Source: Chara braunii
Taxonomy: Eukaryota > Streptophyta > Charophyceae > Charales > Characeae
NCBI GenBank assembly: GCA_003427395.1
Contig: BFEA01000651.1
Location: 472,599-500,874 of the forward strand
DNA: 28,276 nucleotides
Reading direction: 5' to 3'
Both the position numbers and the translations under genes were made by a program. The notes beneath the pieces were generated by a model. That model was not told where the DNA came from, ran no database searches, and was given only the letters and a program-made list of their open reading frames with translations. This document shows, piece after piece, positions 1 through 10,988 of the stretch. The stretch's first letter is position 1, and each line of letters starts with the position of its first letter.

Positions 1-87
<87 letters not shown>
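1..87. repeat. (CT)n microsatellite at window start
   Basis: An uninterrupted CT dinucleotide run occupies the first 87 bases and is cut by the window edge, so its true length is unknown. A second such run forms the other end of the window. Edges at simple repeats are what a short-read contig bounded by unresolved microsatellites would show. Confidence 0.98.
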
Positions 88-90
<3 letters not shown>

Positions 91-950
91 TGTGTTCTTA
101 GTCTTATTGCTTTGGCTAACTTAGGGTTGTGTTCCCCGTGCCCACGCAGTAGACCGTGACAATGAGATAACCCTCAAAGAGGGCGCTTTCAAAAATAAGT
201 CCGATGTGGTCCCAACATCCCAGACGGTTTCAACTACACCTTAACCTTCAAGGACTGCCCCAAACCAACTTCCAGACCCTTAACCACCTCCAATAACCAG
301 CACAAGCCTAAGGTATATCCAAATGTGGGAACAAGAAACCACTTGCGCCCCAATCTCAGGTTGGTTCCATCAGATTTCAAAATGGTCCCAGGTGATCCTA
401 CACTATCGCTCACAGCATCGGATGATTCCAAACGCAAAACCAGTGCGCACCCCGTACCCCCCCCCAAAAAGGCGACCTCCAGTGCAAAACTATAAGTGTC
501 GTGAGTCCCAACAACCACTGCTCTGCGTGCATCCACTCCAAGTAGTATCATTGGTCTGCACACAAAGTTGTGCGGCCCAAAAATGACCCCACAATGCTTA
601 CAAAGTGTGCCAACAATTCCTCCGACCTCAAATGTCAACGGCATGCACTGGACTGTACAAGATAAATAATCCCATGCAGTTTTGCAAAAAATGGCACTTA
701 GAATCGAGTCCAAAATGCACACCAGCATTCGTGCCACCTCCAAGGCACGCTGGAATGTACCACAACCACCGTGTTTCACTCCCTGGAAATATAACAGTGG
801 AACCACCACTCGCGGCACCGGAAAGACATGTACTGTGGACGTCCAACAATACCACCAGCTAATCCCACACTGAAAAGTACGCCGCAAAATATCAGCACCA
901 CCTCTCTCCTTCAAATATTTGTCTCTGCGTTATAAAAATTTACATAGTAC
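88..950. other. C-rich stretch with a long minus-strand open frame, no recognised gene
   Basis: The plus strand is C/A-rich, and for that reason a minus-strand frame stays open over 234-914 (226 codons). Its translation is rich in Cys, Val and Gly. It shows short recurring pieces such as two ALEVA words, but no domain that I recognise. The plus strand recurrently carries CCACCTCCAA-like and GGTCCCA/GGTTCCA-like words, which suggests decayed repetitive DNA rather than an exon. Shorter plus-strand frames overlap it. Coding status is doubtful; a host exon cannot be excluded without homology or transcript data. Confidence 0.4.
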
Positions 951-2188
951 CCCTAAATGCACCATCGTTATCATGTCGCTAAACAAACAACACTTCCCCT
1001 TACAAAAAAATATGTATGTCGTGCCGTAGTTTCGACAACATATCCTCACTATAATATATGTCGCTCGCTGCACAACCGGTCACTGGTGCAACCTCACGGC
1101 CACATCACCAGTGTAAGGGTGGGCAGAGAGCTCCTAACCCTATCTACTATGACTTCTTCGACTTGACCTTCTCCTAGGCCAACAACATCCTCCCTCAACC
1201 TGCAAACCTCGCAGTCACTCTCAAACACCTTCCCTCTCTAGCACTAGCATCTCCTTCTTCATTTCGCTCAAGGCAGTGCACCATTTGGCCAATACTAAAA
1301 TGAGTATGAGCTCCAGCAACACTACCACAAGTGTAAGGCAATAGGGTGGAGTGCTGACTTTTATTGTTATTGGAGGGTGGTAACCAACACTCTTGCCACA
1401 GACAAAAATTGCGGCTCAAGTAGAGCCCTTGATCTAAGTTAAGATCGCGGGCTCAGTGTGGCTACACCTCAGCCACACACTTAGGGAGACAATTACTTTC
1501 GACTTCTTCCTTTTACTTTTTTTTACTTTATTTCAGCTACCTCGAAATTTCACGAGATAACTGAGAATTTGACATTTCTTTTTTCCCCTCATATCTTTAT
1601 AAAACGTTATGGCTCTTCCATGTTTGACATACCCAACACAATTTTTAGTACATGTACGTTGCAAAAATAGTTGCACTTAGTCATTTCTGCAGAATGGTCC
1701 TCAGTTTCACTTACCTCACTTGGGTGATCACACTAAGCCCAGGCAAACGACCACTTTTGTGGCGGTTGCACTTCCTTTTTTTTCCCTTTTTTTAATAAAA
1801 AAACTTGTTTTCCCTTGTGGGGCAACTCGCCGTTTGAAACGAACGACCACCTCACTCAAGTCAAAGAGGTGAATCAGAGTCAAGCTCAACATGGTCTTTT
1901 CGTTGGTTGTACGCATTATTTAGGCAGAACAAGAGTGTCGAGTACGGATGCAACTCCTCTTGAATCTTACTTCACAATGATATGGCGATCCGACATTGAA
2001 GGATAAAGAAGCAATGTTACTAGGAACGTTTGGCTGCTACGCGTAGATATCCCTGTGGTAGTTTCAGACTCCTCAAACATCAAAAGGTCGACAAGCCACG
2101 CTAGTAGACCTCTCCACGAATGTGTTACCAGATTGTGGAAAGGTACACGACCATATGTATTTTTGTTGTTGCCCATATTAAGGCAAAA

Positions 2189-2202
2189 ACCCTTACAAGG
2201 GT
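2189..2202. repeat. Palindromic word ACCCTTACAAGGGT
   Basis: This is an inverted repeat with arms ACCCTT and AAGGGT around AC. The same 14-mer recurs at 19592-19605, and a one-base variant in reverse orientation occurs at 19182-19195. Recurrence 17 kb apart suggests a dispersed repeat family or transposon end rather than chance. Confidence 0.6.
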
Positions 2203-2751
2203 ATCTGCCCGGTATTGCCTAACTGTTGGTGAAATTTTATTTCAATGGTTTGACTTGATGAGACTGAAGTACCTTAGACCGACCCTATGACTAAAAGACC
2301 AGCACTTTTCGAGTCTAAGTCGGACACCGCGACGTCCGATAATTGTAAAAGGGATCGGCGGTGTGACCTGTCACTTGCCGTATGTGGCGATCTCTCAGTG
2401 AGACACAACCGTTAGAACTTTGGATCCAATTATATTCTATCTAAAATGGGGACGCACGACTATTAAGGTGCGCGATTCAGAGCCTAAATGGCGAGAAAGG
2501 GTGGTTGTGTTGCACGTATGGCCGCGAGGTAGAAAGCATAAGTTATAATTTTTTGTTTTTTTTAGGTTGTTGTAAGAACTGTGATTGTCAGGGGTTGAGC
2601 CTGCGTTTAGATTGTAGCGGTTCAACATTCAGGTTGGACACACGTTCAACCTGCGAATGGGCTCTCAGCATGGTAAACAACAGGCCCAAGCAGGGTCTGT
2701 GGAACCATGGGATATGCGGCTCACTTAACCTAGCTCTTCATAAAGAAAAGC

Positions 2752-2777
2752 GCTCCTACTTATTCCAAAGTAGGAGC
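2752..2777. repeat. Perfect 10-bp inverted repeat (hairpin)
   Basis: The arms GCTCCTACTT (2752-2761) and AAGTAGGAGC (2768-2777) pair perfectly around the 6-nt loop ATTCCA. There is no T-run or neighbouring gene to make it a terminator, and its role is unknown. Confidence 0.75.
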
Positions 2778-4976
2778 TAACCCAGTTTGTTACAACATTC
2801 GATTCTCACCCTTAGGGTGCAAAGATCGAAATCAAACTGCGTTATCAAGCTAGCTCATTTTACAGGAACGACCCATAAGAAAAAAAGCAGAAAGGTGCGG
2901 TCGATCTTGACCTCGCGATCATCAGAATCTCACAACCAAGTCAACTGAAATTTTACAGCGTCGACAGTATTTACTTTGGCAGCGGTATGTTGCGAAATTT
3001 GCGATGTGTCCAGTTGTGTTAGACAAAGTGGAGGTTCTATCGTTTTTTTTCGTCACGATAAATCCTTTTGTGTGTACATGATCAAGTGGTAATAAGGGTG
3101 AGTGTCGTGAGACCAGTTTCAACGACACAGCAAGCGGTAGCCCCGCTATTGTTTTCTTTTTTAGTTGCACGTGCACGGTAACTGCGGTGGGTGATAAGAC
3201 ATTATGATGTTAATGGCACAATACTTGTGGTTAAGTTGAATTTTGGAATGATGAGGCATGGTACGTGGAACAACGAGACTAGGTCGACCTGTATAAGCGA
3301 CGAAGTGACCACTCTCACTCACAGTGTTAGCGGGTTCAACGTGTGGGACATGTATGGGTGGTGCAAACACAAGGCACTTGCAATTTAACGCCTAGAGAGT
3401 ATTATTATTTTCTTGGGGAGCGTGGCGCGAGCTGTTTCGATTATTTGAAACCATCCAGTAGCATGGGACCATCAGGAACCACCTGGGACCAGTTGGCACT
3501 GACATGGAGCCGATGGATTTTTCTTGGGATGTATGTGGCTCGCCATCTTCACACTTGAGACTATTGTGTGACATGTGTTACTTAGGGAGAGATTGAGACT
3601 AGCGGTTGCTATGAGACTGACCTTGAGACTAAGGTTTTCTAGGTTTTCTTCGGCAGCGTGTATATATTTTTTCCTTGACTTTCTTCAGTGAGTCGAGCGC
3701 CTTTGACACCACTTCACTCAAGGTCACTTAGCGAATCCGTTCCCGCTTCACACCTGTTTGAGCCCATACTCTGTTTGGCCCTGCTTTTCATTGAAGATTC
3801 AAAGGGGAAAGGTAGGGTAGAGGATGGGGTGGTCATGCATGTGAAAAACGGATATCTGACTGAAGTATGAATTGTTGGATTGTTGCACTTATTGGTTGTT
3901 TTTAGTGTGCGGGTAGGTAGAAGATGCTTGCAAAGGAAGTTGATTGCGTATGCCGAGAATGTTAAAGCAATTGTTTTTCATTTTACCTTCCACTTACATA
4001 TTCGCTATACGCACTTGTGCTTTGGAAATGGTCAACTCAACGGACGCCACAAAAGGAATCAGTAAGAATTAAAAAAAATGAAGTCAAATGGACTTACATT
4101 TTCCTTGAAGATCGTCCGTTATATCCCGAATTATCGCATTTGTATATACCCATCTCAATGGTTTTTTTCTCTGCCTCCCTTAATCCTACTCTGTCTAAGT
4201 TACTCCTGCATGGGAGAAAGGGATGAACAATTTTCATTCGAAGCGGTGCACTTCCTCTCGTTAGGAAGCATATGAGGCAGAGTTTTGTTGCTTTAGGAGT
4301 CGTTTTTTTTATTGGAGGGGGTACCCTATCGATTCGGTGGAAACGGTCCGACTTTTGAGATCCGAGTCTTGTGCTTGGGCGAGGTGGAATACCCATACCA
4401 CTTCCAAGAGGGTTGGACGCACTACGACTATAAGCGGACATCGACTCTCCCAAATCGTGACCATGAAATGGTTGACAAAGTGTTCTTTAAAGTGGTAATT
4501 TTAGGTGTTACCACCGAATGAGATTAGTGCCTCAAAAAGTCGACCCATTGAAAAACTATATTAAAATGAATACAAGTAAGCACCACTCTCGTGAATGAGA
4601 TTTGTACTGTAAGAAGTACAGACTAGGGGTGGATAAATCACGTGACGATTTTTTTTGCGCGATGACAACGACTCTTACAGTGCTTTGGGTGTCTTCATTA
4701 TTTGAGGAAACAAAAAAGTAATTATTGCCTAAGAGGACAAAGCAACCAACAAAAACCCTATTAGTTGACGATTACCTCGAGCAAGTTATAAGGGGTACCA
4801 AAAAATGGTTGAGCCTAGAGTTTGAACTTAGGCTGAAAGTCATATATCTCTTCGATCTGCACGACAACAGTGAAATTGTTCATGTCAAGGTTGGAAAATA
4901 TATATCTAGAGCCCACAACAAGGATGACACCCATAAGTTAAAAAATAGTTCGAGTTCTTTTTAAGTTTCGATTCCC

Positions 4977-5164
4977 ATTGGGAATTGAACAACCTATATG
5001 GGGGGGACCAAGTGGAGGTCAGTTCGGGGACCTCAATACGTACGGGCTGGTGACCCTGTATATATATATTCGGGGGGTCCCCAGGCTGAATCATGAACGT
5101 TCAGGCGTTCGAGGTCTTGTTCGGGGTCTGAACCTGAAAGGGTTCGGCCCCCGCCAAAAATTAT
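4977..5164. other. GC-rich leader of the tandem array with TTCGGGG words and a TATA-like tract
   Basis: This stretch has repeated TTCGGGG, GGACCT and GAACCTGAA words and local inverted repeats. A TATATATATAT tract lies near 5059-5069. It resembles the hairpin/TATA block that ends each unit of the array starting at about 5165, so it may be the diverged end of a further, older unit. I see no coding potential. Confidence 0.4.
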
Positions 5165-6428
5165 TTAGGAGCCTAAGTTTTTTTTTATTTTTATTTTTAA
5201 TTTGTTTTGAAAGTTTTGTATTATATGCACTACACGCAAAAAAAATTTAAGAAATTTTGCCAAGCCAAAAAACAACAAAAAATTGCCAAAGACGATGGTG
5301 TTAAAACATGCTCGACCCTCAATTTATTTTTCTCACTTTTCACTTTTTGTTTTGATTTTATTTTAATCCCTCAAATATTTTATTATTTTTTGAATTTTTT
5401 TATGAACTTTATATTATGTGAAATACACATCAGTAAATTTTTTAAAAATTTGGTTATCCCCATAAAAAAATATCAATCTCCAAAGATTGTGGTGTCGAAA
5501 ACGTGCTCGCCCACTTACTAATTTGAATTACCTTTTTAGTTATTTTTTTTATTATTATTTGTTTGTCTTGTTTTATTATTATTTAACATTTGGTAAGAAA
5601 TTTGGATGTAACGCTGAGGAAAATGTTGTTTGTTTAATTTTTTTGCGTAACATATATTTGTTTCAGATATTTTGAAAATTTTGAATTCTTTTTATTTTGT
5701 TTTATTTTTTTTAGGTTTGCGTTCGGGTCAAACGGCCGAGCGTTCGATAGGTTCGGGTTTGGGAGTTAGGCTGAACCCGAACGCTTGCAACCCTATATAT
5801 CTATCGTGTATAAAAAAAAAGAATAAGGAAACAGAGTGCCAAACGACACAGAGGGAGGAAATTTGGACGTCTAAGTTTGAGAAATGTAAGGTGGATGCCC
5901 ATTTTCACTTTTTATTTTGATTTTTTATTAACTTTATATTATGTGAAATACACATCAGTGAAGTTTTTGAAAAATTGATTATCCCCATAAAAAAATAAGA
6001 ATCTATAAAGATGGTGGTATCGAAAACGTGCTCGCCCACTCACTAATTTGAATTATCTTTTCATTTTTTTTTTTCTTCTTATTTTTTATTTTATTATTAT
6101 TTCACATTTGGTAAGGAATTTGGATGTAACGCTGAGGAAAATGTTGTTTGTTTAATTTTTCTGCGTAACATATATTTGTTTCAGATATTTTGAAAGTTTT
6201 GGATTCTTTTTATTTTGTTTTATTTTTTTTAGGTTCGCGTTCGGGTCAAACAGCCGAACGTTCAACAGGTTCGGGTTTGGGAGTTCGACTGAACCTGAAC
6301 GCTGGCAACCCTATATATCTATCGTGTACAAAAAAAAAGAATAACGAAACACAGTGCCAAGCGACATAGAGGGAGGAAATTGGGGCTTCTAAGTCTGAGA
6401 AATGTAAGGTGGATGCCCATTTTCACTG
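5165..6428 (+). repeat. Tandem array of about 520-bp AT-rich units
   Basis: Two long copies are adjacent, about 5335-5909 and about 5903-6428. Shared landmarks include ATACACATCAGT (5424 and 5949), AAAACGTGCTCGCCCAC and GTAACGCTGAGGAAAATG. The GTTCGGGT...GAACC block and GGATGCCCATTTTCAC (5893 and 6411) are also shared. Offsets between landmarks are 518-525 bp. Copy 1 carries about 40 extra bases near its start. A shorter, more diverged partial unit at about 5165-5320 has matching words such as AAAACATGCTCGACCC. Frames inside the array are short and AT-driven; I infer noncoding repeat DNA. Confidence 0.85.
5719..5784 (+). repeat. Hairpin in array unit 1, next to a TATA-like word
   Basis: The arms GCGTTCGGGT (5719-5728) and ACCCGAACGC (5775-5784) are perfect inverted complements. 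Two further TTCG-rich words lie between them, and CCCTATATATCTATCG follows directly. The second unit keeps the same layout at 6237-6302, with one base of the right arm changed (ACCTGAACGC). Whether the TATA-like word works as a promoter is unknown. Confidence 0.7.
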
Positions 6429-7372
6429 GAAAACTGAGCCATTTCATGTAAGTTTTTTTTTTTTTTTTTTTTTAAATATATTATGCCCTTCGATTTTAGC
6501 AGGGGGAAGAGCATCGCTTTTAGAACAATGGGCGTCCTTCCACTCGTTGCACGCACAAAAATAAAAATTATGGTGCTGTATTTTTTTATCTTCTAGCGAG
6601 CTATTCATTCTAACCCAACACTCGGTAGTTTCAACGGGTTGTAGTTGCAACAAGATGCTGGGAGCATCTTTATGTAATTTATTATTATTATTATTATTAT
6701 TTTCACCCCCGTGTTTCGTAGTCGTTGTGGGGCATTCAAGTTGAAGGTAGGGAATGGGGAGATGGTTATAACGAGCTGCTATTGTGACATCGTGCAAAAA
6801 AAAAAAAAAAGGGTGGAGGGGAAGGCCAACGAGGCAACGGTGCCTCGCAAGACTTGTGAGACCACGTTCGTCTTCCTTCTCCTGATGCAAATATTGGTAG
6901 CCACAGGATCATCGTCGATCGTACGGGCTATATCAGCGCAAGTGGGGAGGAAGGAAGCTGAAGGGAGTTAGAATATGAGAGAGAGAGAAAAACGGAAGAG
7001 GATGGGAGAAGGCAGGATCGACTTCTCCCAACCTGCCAATTGTCTCCGCGTTTTCAGGGGAGCCTGTAGGAAACAAAAGGAAGGATATTAGAAATAACAA
7101 GATGTTTTTTGTCAGGTTCGAGGCCATAGGCATTGCAGTTTAAGACACTTTTTTTTTTCATTTTGCTGCATTCTCACGTAGATGCTGGTCCCCACGAGGT
7201 GCAACCTTTGACAAAAGCTGCTAGAGGTAAGTGTAAGGTTTCCGTTTTTGTAAAGAGTCTGAAAAAATAGAGGTCATGCAGAAAAAAACTAAATACAATA
7301 TTTTCCTCGACGTATCTTCCATCGGAAAACAGCCCAGGTACATCAAACTGAAAGTGGTGGTAAGTTTTCGAT
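6429..7372. other. Intergenic stretch with homopolymers and an ATT microsatellite
   Basis: This stretch contains a T21 run (6453-6473), an (ATT)n run at about 6679-6703, and an A15 run (6796-6810). A purine-rich patch lies at about 6945-7015. A minus-strand frame of 148 codons (6444-6890) runs through the T and A tracts and ends in poly-Lys, so I regard it as spurious. No domain is seen. The stretch ends at the left target-site repeat of the retroelement. Confidence 0.5.
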
Positions 7373-7380
7373 CCCTTACC
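7373..7380. repeat. Left target-site duplication CCCTTACC
   Basis: The 8-mer CCCTTACC directly precedes the first base homologous to the element's 3' segment, and it is repeated exactly at 12563-12570 directly after the element. Their positions at both outer edges of the composite element are what a target-site duplication predicts. An exact 8-mer placed by chance at both predicted edges is unlikely. Confidence 0.8.
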
Positions 7381-7742
7381 TTGGCTGCCATTTGGAAATT
7401 AAGAAACGACAACTTGTTATGGGATGCTTTCAAAAAGTGCGTAATGAGGACAACCTTAAGAGGAATATGAACTTGACCATTCGAGACGGACAAGATTTTG
7501 GATTCTGGTCCAATAGGACCCAGAAAGCAGCAGCTATTTCGGATTGGCTAACACATATCGACCGAAATATGTCCATTCGCGAAAAAATTATCGGATAGGT
7601 CATCCTGTTGAAAATGGGTTATCAAAGAAAGGGTTTCCTGTTTGACATTTTTGTCAAAGTCTTGGATAACTTCCCGGTGAAAAGGAGCCCGGTCTGGGGA
7701 ATGACGTCTACCTTGGTTAGATGCTTCTGCAGTAGGTTCTAA
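7381..7742 (+). pseudogene. Reverse transcriptase C-terminal fragment (truncated copy)
   Basis: One frame runs from LGCHLEIKKRQ at the truncated 5' edge to a TAA at 7740-7742, with a single in-frame TAG at 7596-7598. It starts at RT motif E and continues through a basic, Trp/Arg-containing thumb and C-terminal region that includes SDWLTHIDRNMSIREKIIG just before the TAG. The reading frame is better preserved here than in the downstream copy, which lacks one base near 11991 (at the position matching the C of CAGAAAGC). There is no catalytic core, so this is only a remnant. It is useful for defining the element's true protein end, because both copies share the TTCTAAAATTAATT context at the stop. 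Confidence 0.75.
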
Positions 7743-8094
7743 AATTAATTGGTAGGTACTTTAGTATTTTGTTTGCGTGTGTTTCAATATCAGAACTTGT
7801 ATATAACATTAATTATAGTTTGTTACTCCTCGCACAGCGGTCTCGTTTTCGACCGACGCCCTCAGCTGACGCCTTGCGTTAGTTGGAGGTTTTGGCCGTT
7901 TGTTTTGTTTGCGGATAAAACAAAGATGTCGAGGGGATGTGGCAAGGAGGTGGAGGTGACGGGATGAGACGTTTATGAAATTAATATTTTCTATTCGAAA
8001 TCCCGTTACGAGGGTTTTCTATTTGTTGTTGTCATCTCTGATTGATTGCGTGCTCATGCGCGTGCGTGTGTGTGTGTTAGTTACTTTGCCCTTG
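7381..8094 (+). repeat. Upstream direct repeat (pseudo-LTR): 5'-truncated copy
   Basis: This copy aligns almost without gaps to 11850-12562 at an offset of 4468-4469. Identity is roughly 85-90% by eye. It starts inside the codon for the Leu of RT motif E (FLG) and ends at ACTTTGCCCTTG. It holds the RT C-terminus and a 3' UTR of about 350 bp with a GT-rich patch near the end. Truncation at an arbitrary coding position, rather than at an LTR-like terminus, fits 5' truncation during reverse transcription. Confidence 0.85.
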
Positions 8095-8269
8095 CGCAAA
8101 CACTTAATCACCGACGAAGGGATGCTACTCCGACTTGGTGGTTAAGACTTTGACCGGTGAAGAGTACGGAAAGTATAGCGAACTAGAACGAACCGTGGAA
8201 GACTACTTGAGGAGGGGGGTTTCGAGTTACTCGAAACGATAATACGAAGCGGCCCAGCCTTTCCTTAGC
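8095..8269 (+). other. 5' leader of the long copy
   Basis: This is the first sequence after the internal junction, starting CGCAAACACTTAATC, with no counterpart in the truncated copy. It contains short open stretches but no domain. It should hold the element's 5' UTR and the beginning of its first ORF. No hammerhead ribozyme core (CTGATGA...GAAA), as known from some PLE pseudo-LTRs, was found on either strand here. Confidence 0.5.
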
Positions 8270-8729
8270 GTGATGATATTTATGAGCCAACAACCACCAA
8301 AGGATGAGGAAGCGTTGGGTAGTCAGCCGGGGCGTAGAAACGTGCCACAATGTTACTCGGGTAAACATTATGGACACTACGCAAGGGATTGCGACTTATT
8401 TTGGAAAGAGCAGATGGACAAGGCGGAGGCAAGAGTCTTAGGATATACTTATGGAGCGATCAACGATCTACCATCCTCAACGAACGAGGTCATTCTAACC
8501 TTGACGCAATTGATGTGAGTCTCCCACGAGGTCTCCTTCTACGGATCGATACTTGAGTCGCTCAGAAGGAATCAAGGATCCAGTTGTTGACCTGGTGGCC
8601 ATGTTGTTGACCAAAGAGGAAGCCAAGGAGAAGAAGCGTCAAGAAAAGGAGGAACGCATGAAGAAGAAACAAGAGGAGCGGGAGAAGGCTGTGAGAGAAG
8701 AGAAAAGGCGTGAAAGGAAGAAACGTTAA
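8270..8729 (+). pseudogene. ORF1 N-terminal part: degenerate zinc knuckle and coiled coil
   Basis: The frame over 8270-8518 contains a CCHC-like knuckle, CYSGKHYGHYARDC, at 8351-8392. The first Cys, the His and the last Cys are in place, but the second Cys is replaced (CX2C is broken). A shift to another frame gives 8577-8726, ending at TAA 8727. This is a charged segment, KEEAKEKKRQEKEERMKKKQ and onward, typical of a coiled coil. Retroelement zinc knuckles bind nucleic acid, and the coiled coil probably oligomerised the protein. From memory, this combination matches the N-terminal region of a protein family abundant in Chara. Stops and frame changes make it nonfunctional. The starting codon is not determinable. 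Confidence 0.7.
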
Positions 8730-8854
8730 CAGGATGAAATGACTTGAGAATTGCGAGAATCATCGCTATGCAGGTGTCTCGAAGGTAGGGGAGTGTTCGA
8801 CAAGTTTGAAAGCAGGAGAATCGTCGTGAATGGAGGGAACGATCCGCAAAAGTA

Positions 8855-9316
8855 AAGCGGAAGCTTCAACACCGGTTAGTGCTAAGCGATTCAGATACTG
8901 ACGAAGATATGGTGGATATCAATACGAGAACGGTACGACTGGACCTACATTTTGAGACATCCGACGAGGAGATCCCGACCCCAAGATGGACGCCCCTGAC
9001 GAGAAATGCACGAAGAATGTATGGAACATGACGAGAACGTGGACGCCCGCCTTTGGGTGTTGTGCTACGTAACTTGAATAGGGAGATTATTCCAGACGGC
9101 AGCTCAGATGCAAGAGATCGCTATGTTAAAGACACTACCGAACAACTCGATACCCTGGATTACAAGGAAATTAAAGCGATCAGTAAGCAGGAGGGCGTGC
9201 TTTACGTTTGGAAAAACCAAATGATTGCGGCTATAGTTGAACAACTGGTGGCAAGAAACTTTGGGAAGGGAAGACCCCCTACTCCGCAAGTCGTAGTCCA
9301 AAGCAGCTCGGAGTGA
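8855..9316 (+). pseudogene. ORF1 middle part: acidic linker and SAP-like motif
   Basis: A single frame begins with an acidic stretch (LSDSDTDEDMVD) and passes one TGA at 9029-9031. It then contains a two-helix segment, KEIKAISKQEGVLYVWKNQM followed by IAAIVEQLVAR, at about 9161-9256. The spacing of hydrophobic residues and the Gly-containing turn resemble SAP-type DNA-binding motifs. The frame ends in a Ser-rich tail at 9316. The SAP-like assignment is by pattern only. It sits between the coiled coil and the nuclease domain, which suggests that one long polypeptide originally ran through all of these parts. Confidence 0.6.
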
Positions 9317-9554
9317 AACTCGTCATCAGAAGTGTCTAAAGATGACAACGATAGTGATGCATGAAGAGGGTGGTCTGCTGAGTGCTTGTAAGCTACTATC
9401 TGTCGCAATTTAGTACTGCAACGAAATAACCTTGCAGGGGTTGATAGTACTATCGAAGCAAGCTACATGTTAATTTTGTTCGCTTTGACTATTCGGGGGT
9501 GCATACCCTGGGGAATGAAGTTTGTGGAAGATTGGAAGAGTTGGTGTCTAAAGA

Positions 9555-9985
9555 ATGAAGAGGGACTATAAAACATTAGAAGTTTGTGTATACGTGGCCA
9601 TCTCGCTATACTGTAAGGCCGTGTATATCGGGAAAATCGAAAGGGGGTTGGATGTTAGATGGAGGGAGTACCATAGGAAGTGTATGAGGGAGGGAACTGG
9701 TACGCATTTCCACCGATGGATGTGGACCTACGGAAGAGAAAGCTATGTGTTCTCCCAATAACTTGTGGCAGGCCTGGTGAGTTTACCACAATTGATAATT
9801 TTTATATCAAACACTGGTCTCCTATTTTAAATACCACTGGTTGTAGACTGACCAACTCTCGACGCCAATCTAAAGGTAAATGGGAACAACGAAGGAATGG
9901 GGGTAAGGTAGCGGCGCCTTATAATTTCAAAGCGTTGGAGGCCAAATGTATCAGATTTAGAATTAATAACGAAAATATTACATGA
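9555..9985 (+). pseudogene. GIY-YIG endonuclease domain, frameshifted
   Basis: The first frame (9555-9761) has CVYV where GIY is expected. It then has an intact VYIGK (YIG at 9624-9632), followed by GLDVRWREYHRK with the conserved Arg region and basic helix. Near 9746-9750 the reading shifts to the frame at 9680-9985. That frame gives VLPITCGRPGEFTTIDNFYI (the Glu at 9779-9781 fits the metal-binding position) and PILNTT (the Asn at 9830-9832 fits the conserved C-terminal Asn). GIY-YIG domains nick DNA; in PLEs this starts target-primed reverse transcription. The domain lies before the RT. The changed first motif and the frameshift make it inactive. The motif order and spacing make the call fairly secure. 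Confidence 0.78.
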
Positions 9986-10136
9986 AGTTGATCGACATCC
10001 TTTTGGAGAAGGACGAGAAGAAGGAGATGTAGTTTGTTCTGACCTCGACAGGGGGAATTTGTGGGTTGAAGGATGAAAACGCGTTAAGAGGTGGTTTGGT
10101 GAGACTCTGGTCAGGCGTGAAGGGAAGGGTTGTTGT

Positions 10137-10988
10137 TTGAGAGAGTGCAAAGAAGCGCTAAATAACGAGAAAACGGTTGTGGTGGAGCATCTTCAAAAGT
10201 GGCGACGGAACAATGGAAGGGGTAAGCGTTATTTGATTTTTTTGTTGAAATCTAGGAAGAAACGTTCCACCGCAGCTCACTGCGATTTGCACTTTTTAGT
10301 GCGGCTCCTCCCGGTTATTAAAAAATTTACGAGGAAGAGCACGGGATCCCTGCTCTGATGTATTGTCAATTCTGCCATTAAAGATGGATATGGCTTTGAG
10401 ATCCGGAAGAAGTTAGTGGTACGTGTGCAGTATGATGACCAAATTAGTTTAGGTGGGGTGCGAAGGGTGTTCGATGGAAAGATTGACGGGTTGCCTCTCC
10501 TTGATTGTGTTCGTGCAACTTTAAAGCGAAGAGTTAGGATGATTTGAATGCAGAATCCCTCCGTTGCTAATATCTTGCATAATCACCAACACTATGCGTG
10601 TCGCGATGTTGTCGTTTGCACTTGTGCAAACATATCGCTTCCTTGGTTTCACGAGCACGTGCGCTTCCGAATGTAGGAGGATTCACGTGTTCCCACTCTC
10701 GTCCATAATGCTTGCAATGTTCCACATTCCACGAGGCCACATAAAATGAAATTGTTATGCAAAGAATTTCATGAGGCATGGAAAACATGGAAGATGGGGG
10801 GTTGTGACTTTCAGGGTTTTTCAAGGATGGAGGCGGAATCATGTTTCAATATGCCACGGAAAAGATCGGACAAACTATTGATTGAAGATGTGCACTGAGT
10901 GAAGGAACTGTACAGAGAATTGATCTTAGCCCCTGTGGATCGGAACCCGGGTGAGACAGTTGTGATGTGTCCCATATTGGGTATGTAG
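10137..10988 (+). pseudogene. Reverse transcriptase N-terminal region with in-frame stops
   Basis: One frame continues over about 850 bp without an indel but with stops at 10356 (TGA), 10545 (TGA), 10674 (TAG), 10896 (TGA) and 10986 (TAG). Recognisable parts are a basic segment RGKRYLIFLLKSRKKR, NPSVANILHNH, and a Cys/His-containing stretch VVCTCANISLPWFHEH. ELILAPVDRNPGETVVMCP follows; its DRNPG resembles the DKNxG element of RT motif 1 in Penelope-type RTs. Several stops sit where a Trp or Gln codon is expected, as in TGG to TGA. Preserved frame plus point nonsense suggests decay mainly by transitions. Confidence 0.7.

Larger units (their letters stand above)
951..4970. other. Gene-poor intergenic sequence
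   Basis: About 4 kb in which I see no gene, RNA gene or intact mobile element. All open frames are short (at most about 119 codons, the longest on the minus strand at 4094-4453). None contains a motif I recognise, and several begin only at non-ATG codons. A 79-codon plus-strand frame ending at 4964 has a protein-like, Lys/Leu/Asp-rich composition but no identifiable domain. Local structures inside the stretch are a 14-nt palindrome at 2189-2202 and a hairpin at 2752-2777. Confidence 0.5.

Noticed and set aside
6444-6890. 148-codon minus-strand frame
   Set aside because: It runs through T21, ATT and A15 tracts and ends in a lysine homopolymer, which is typical of a chance frame through simple repeats.
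9310-9340. CTGATGA on the minus strand, as in a hammerhead ribozyme core
   Set aside because: The GAAA box, flanking helices and cleavage site are missing, so it looks like a chance heptamer.
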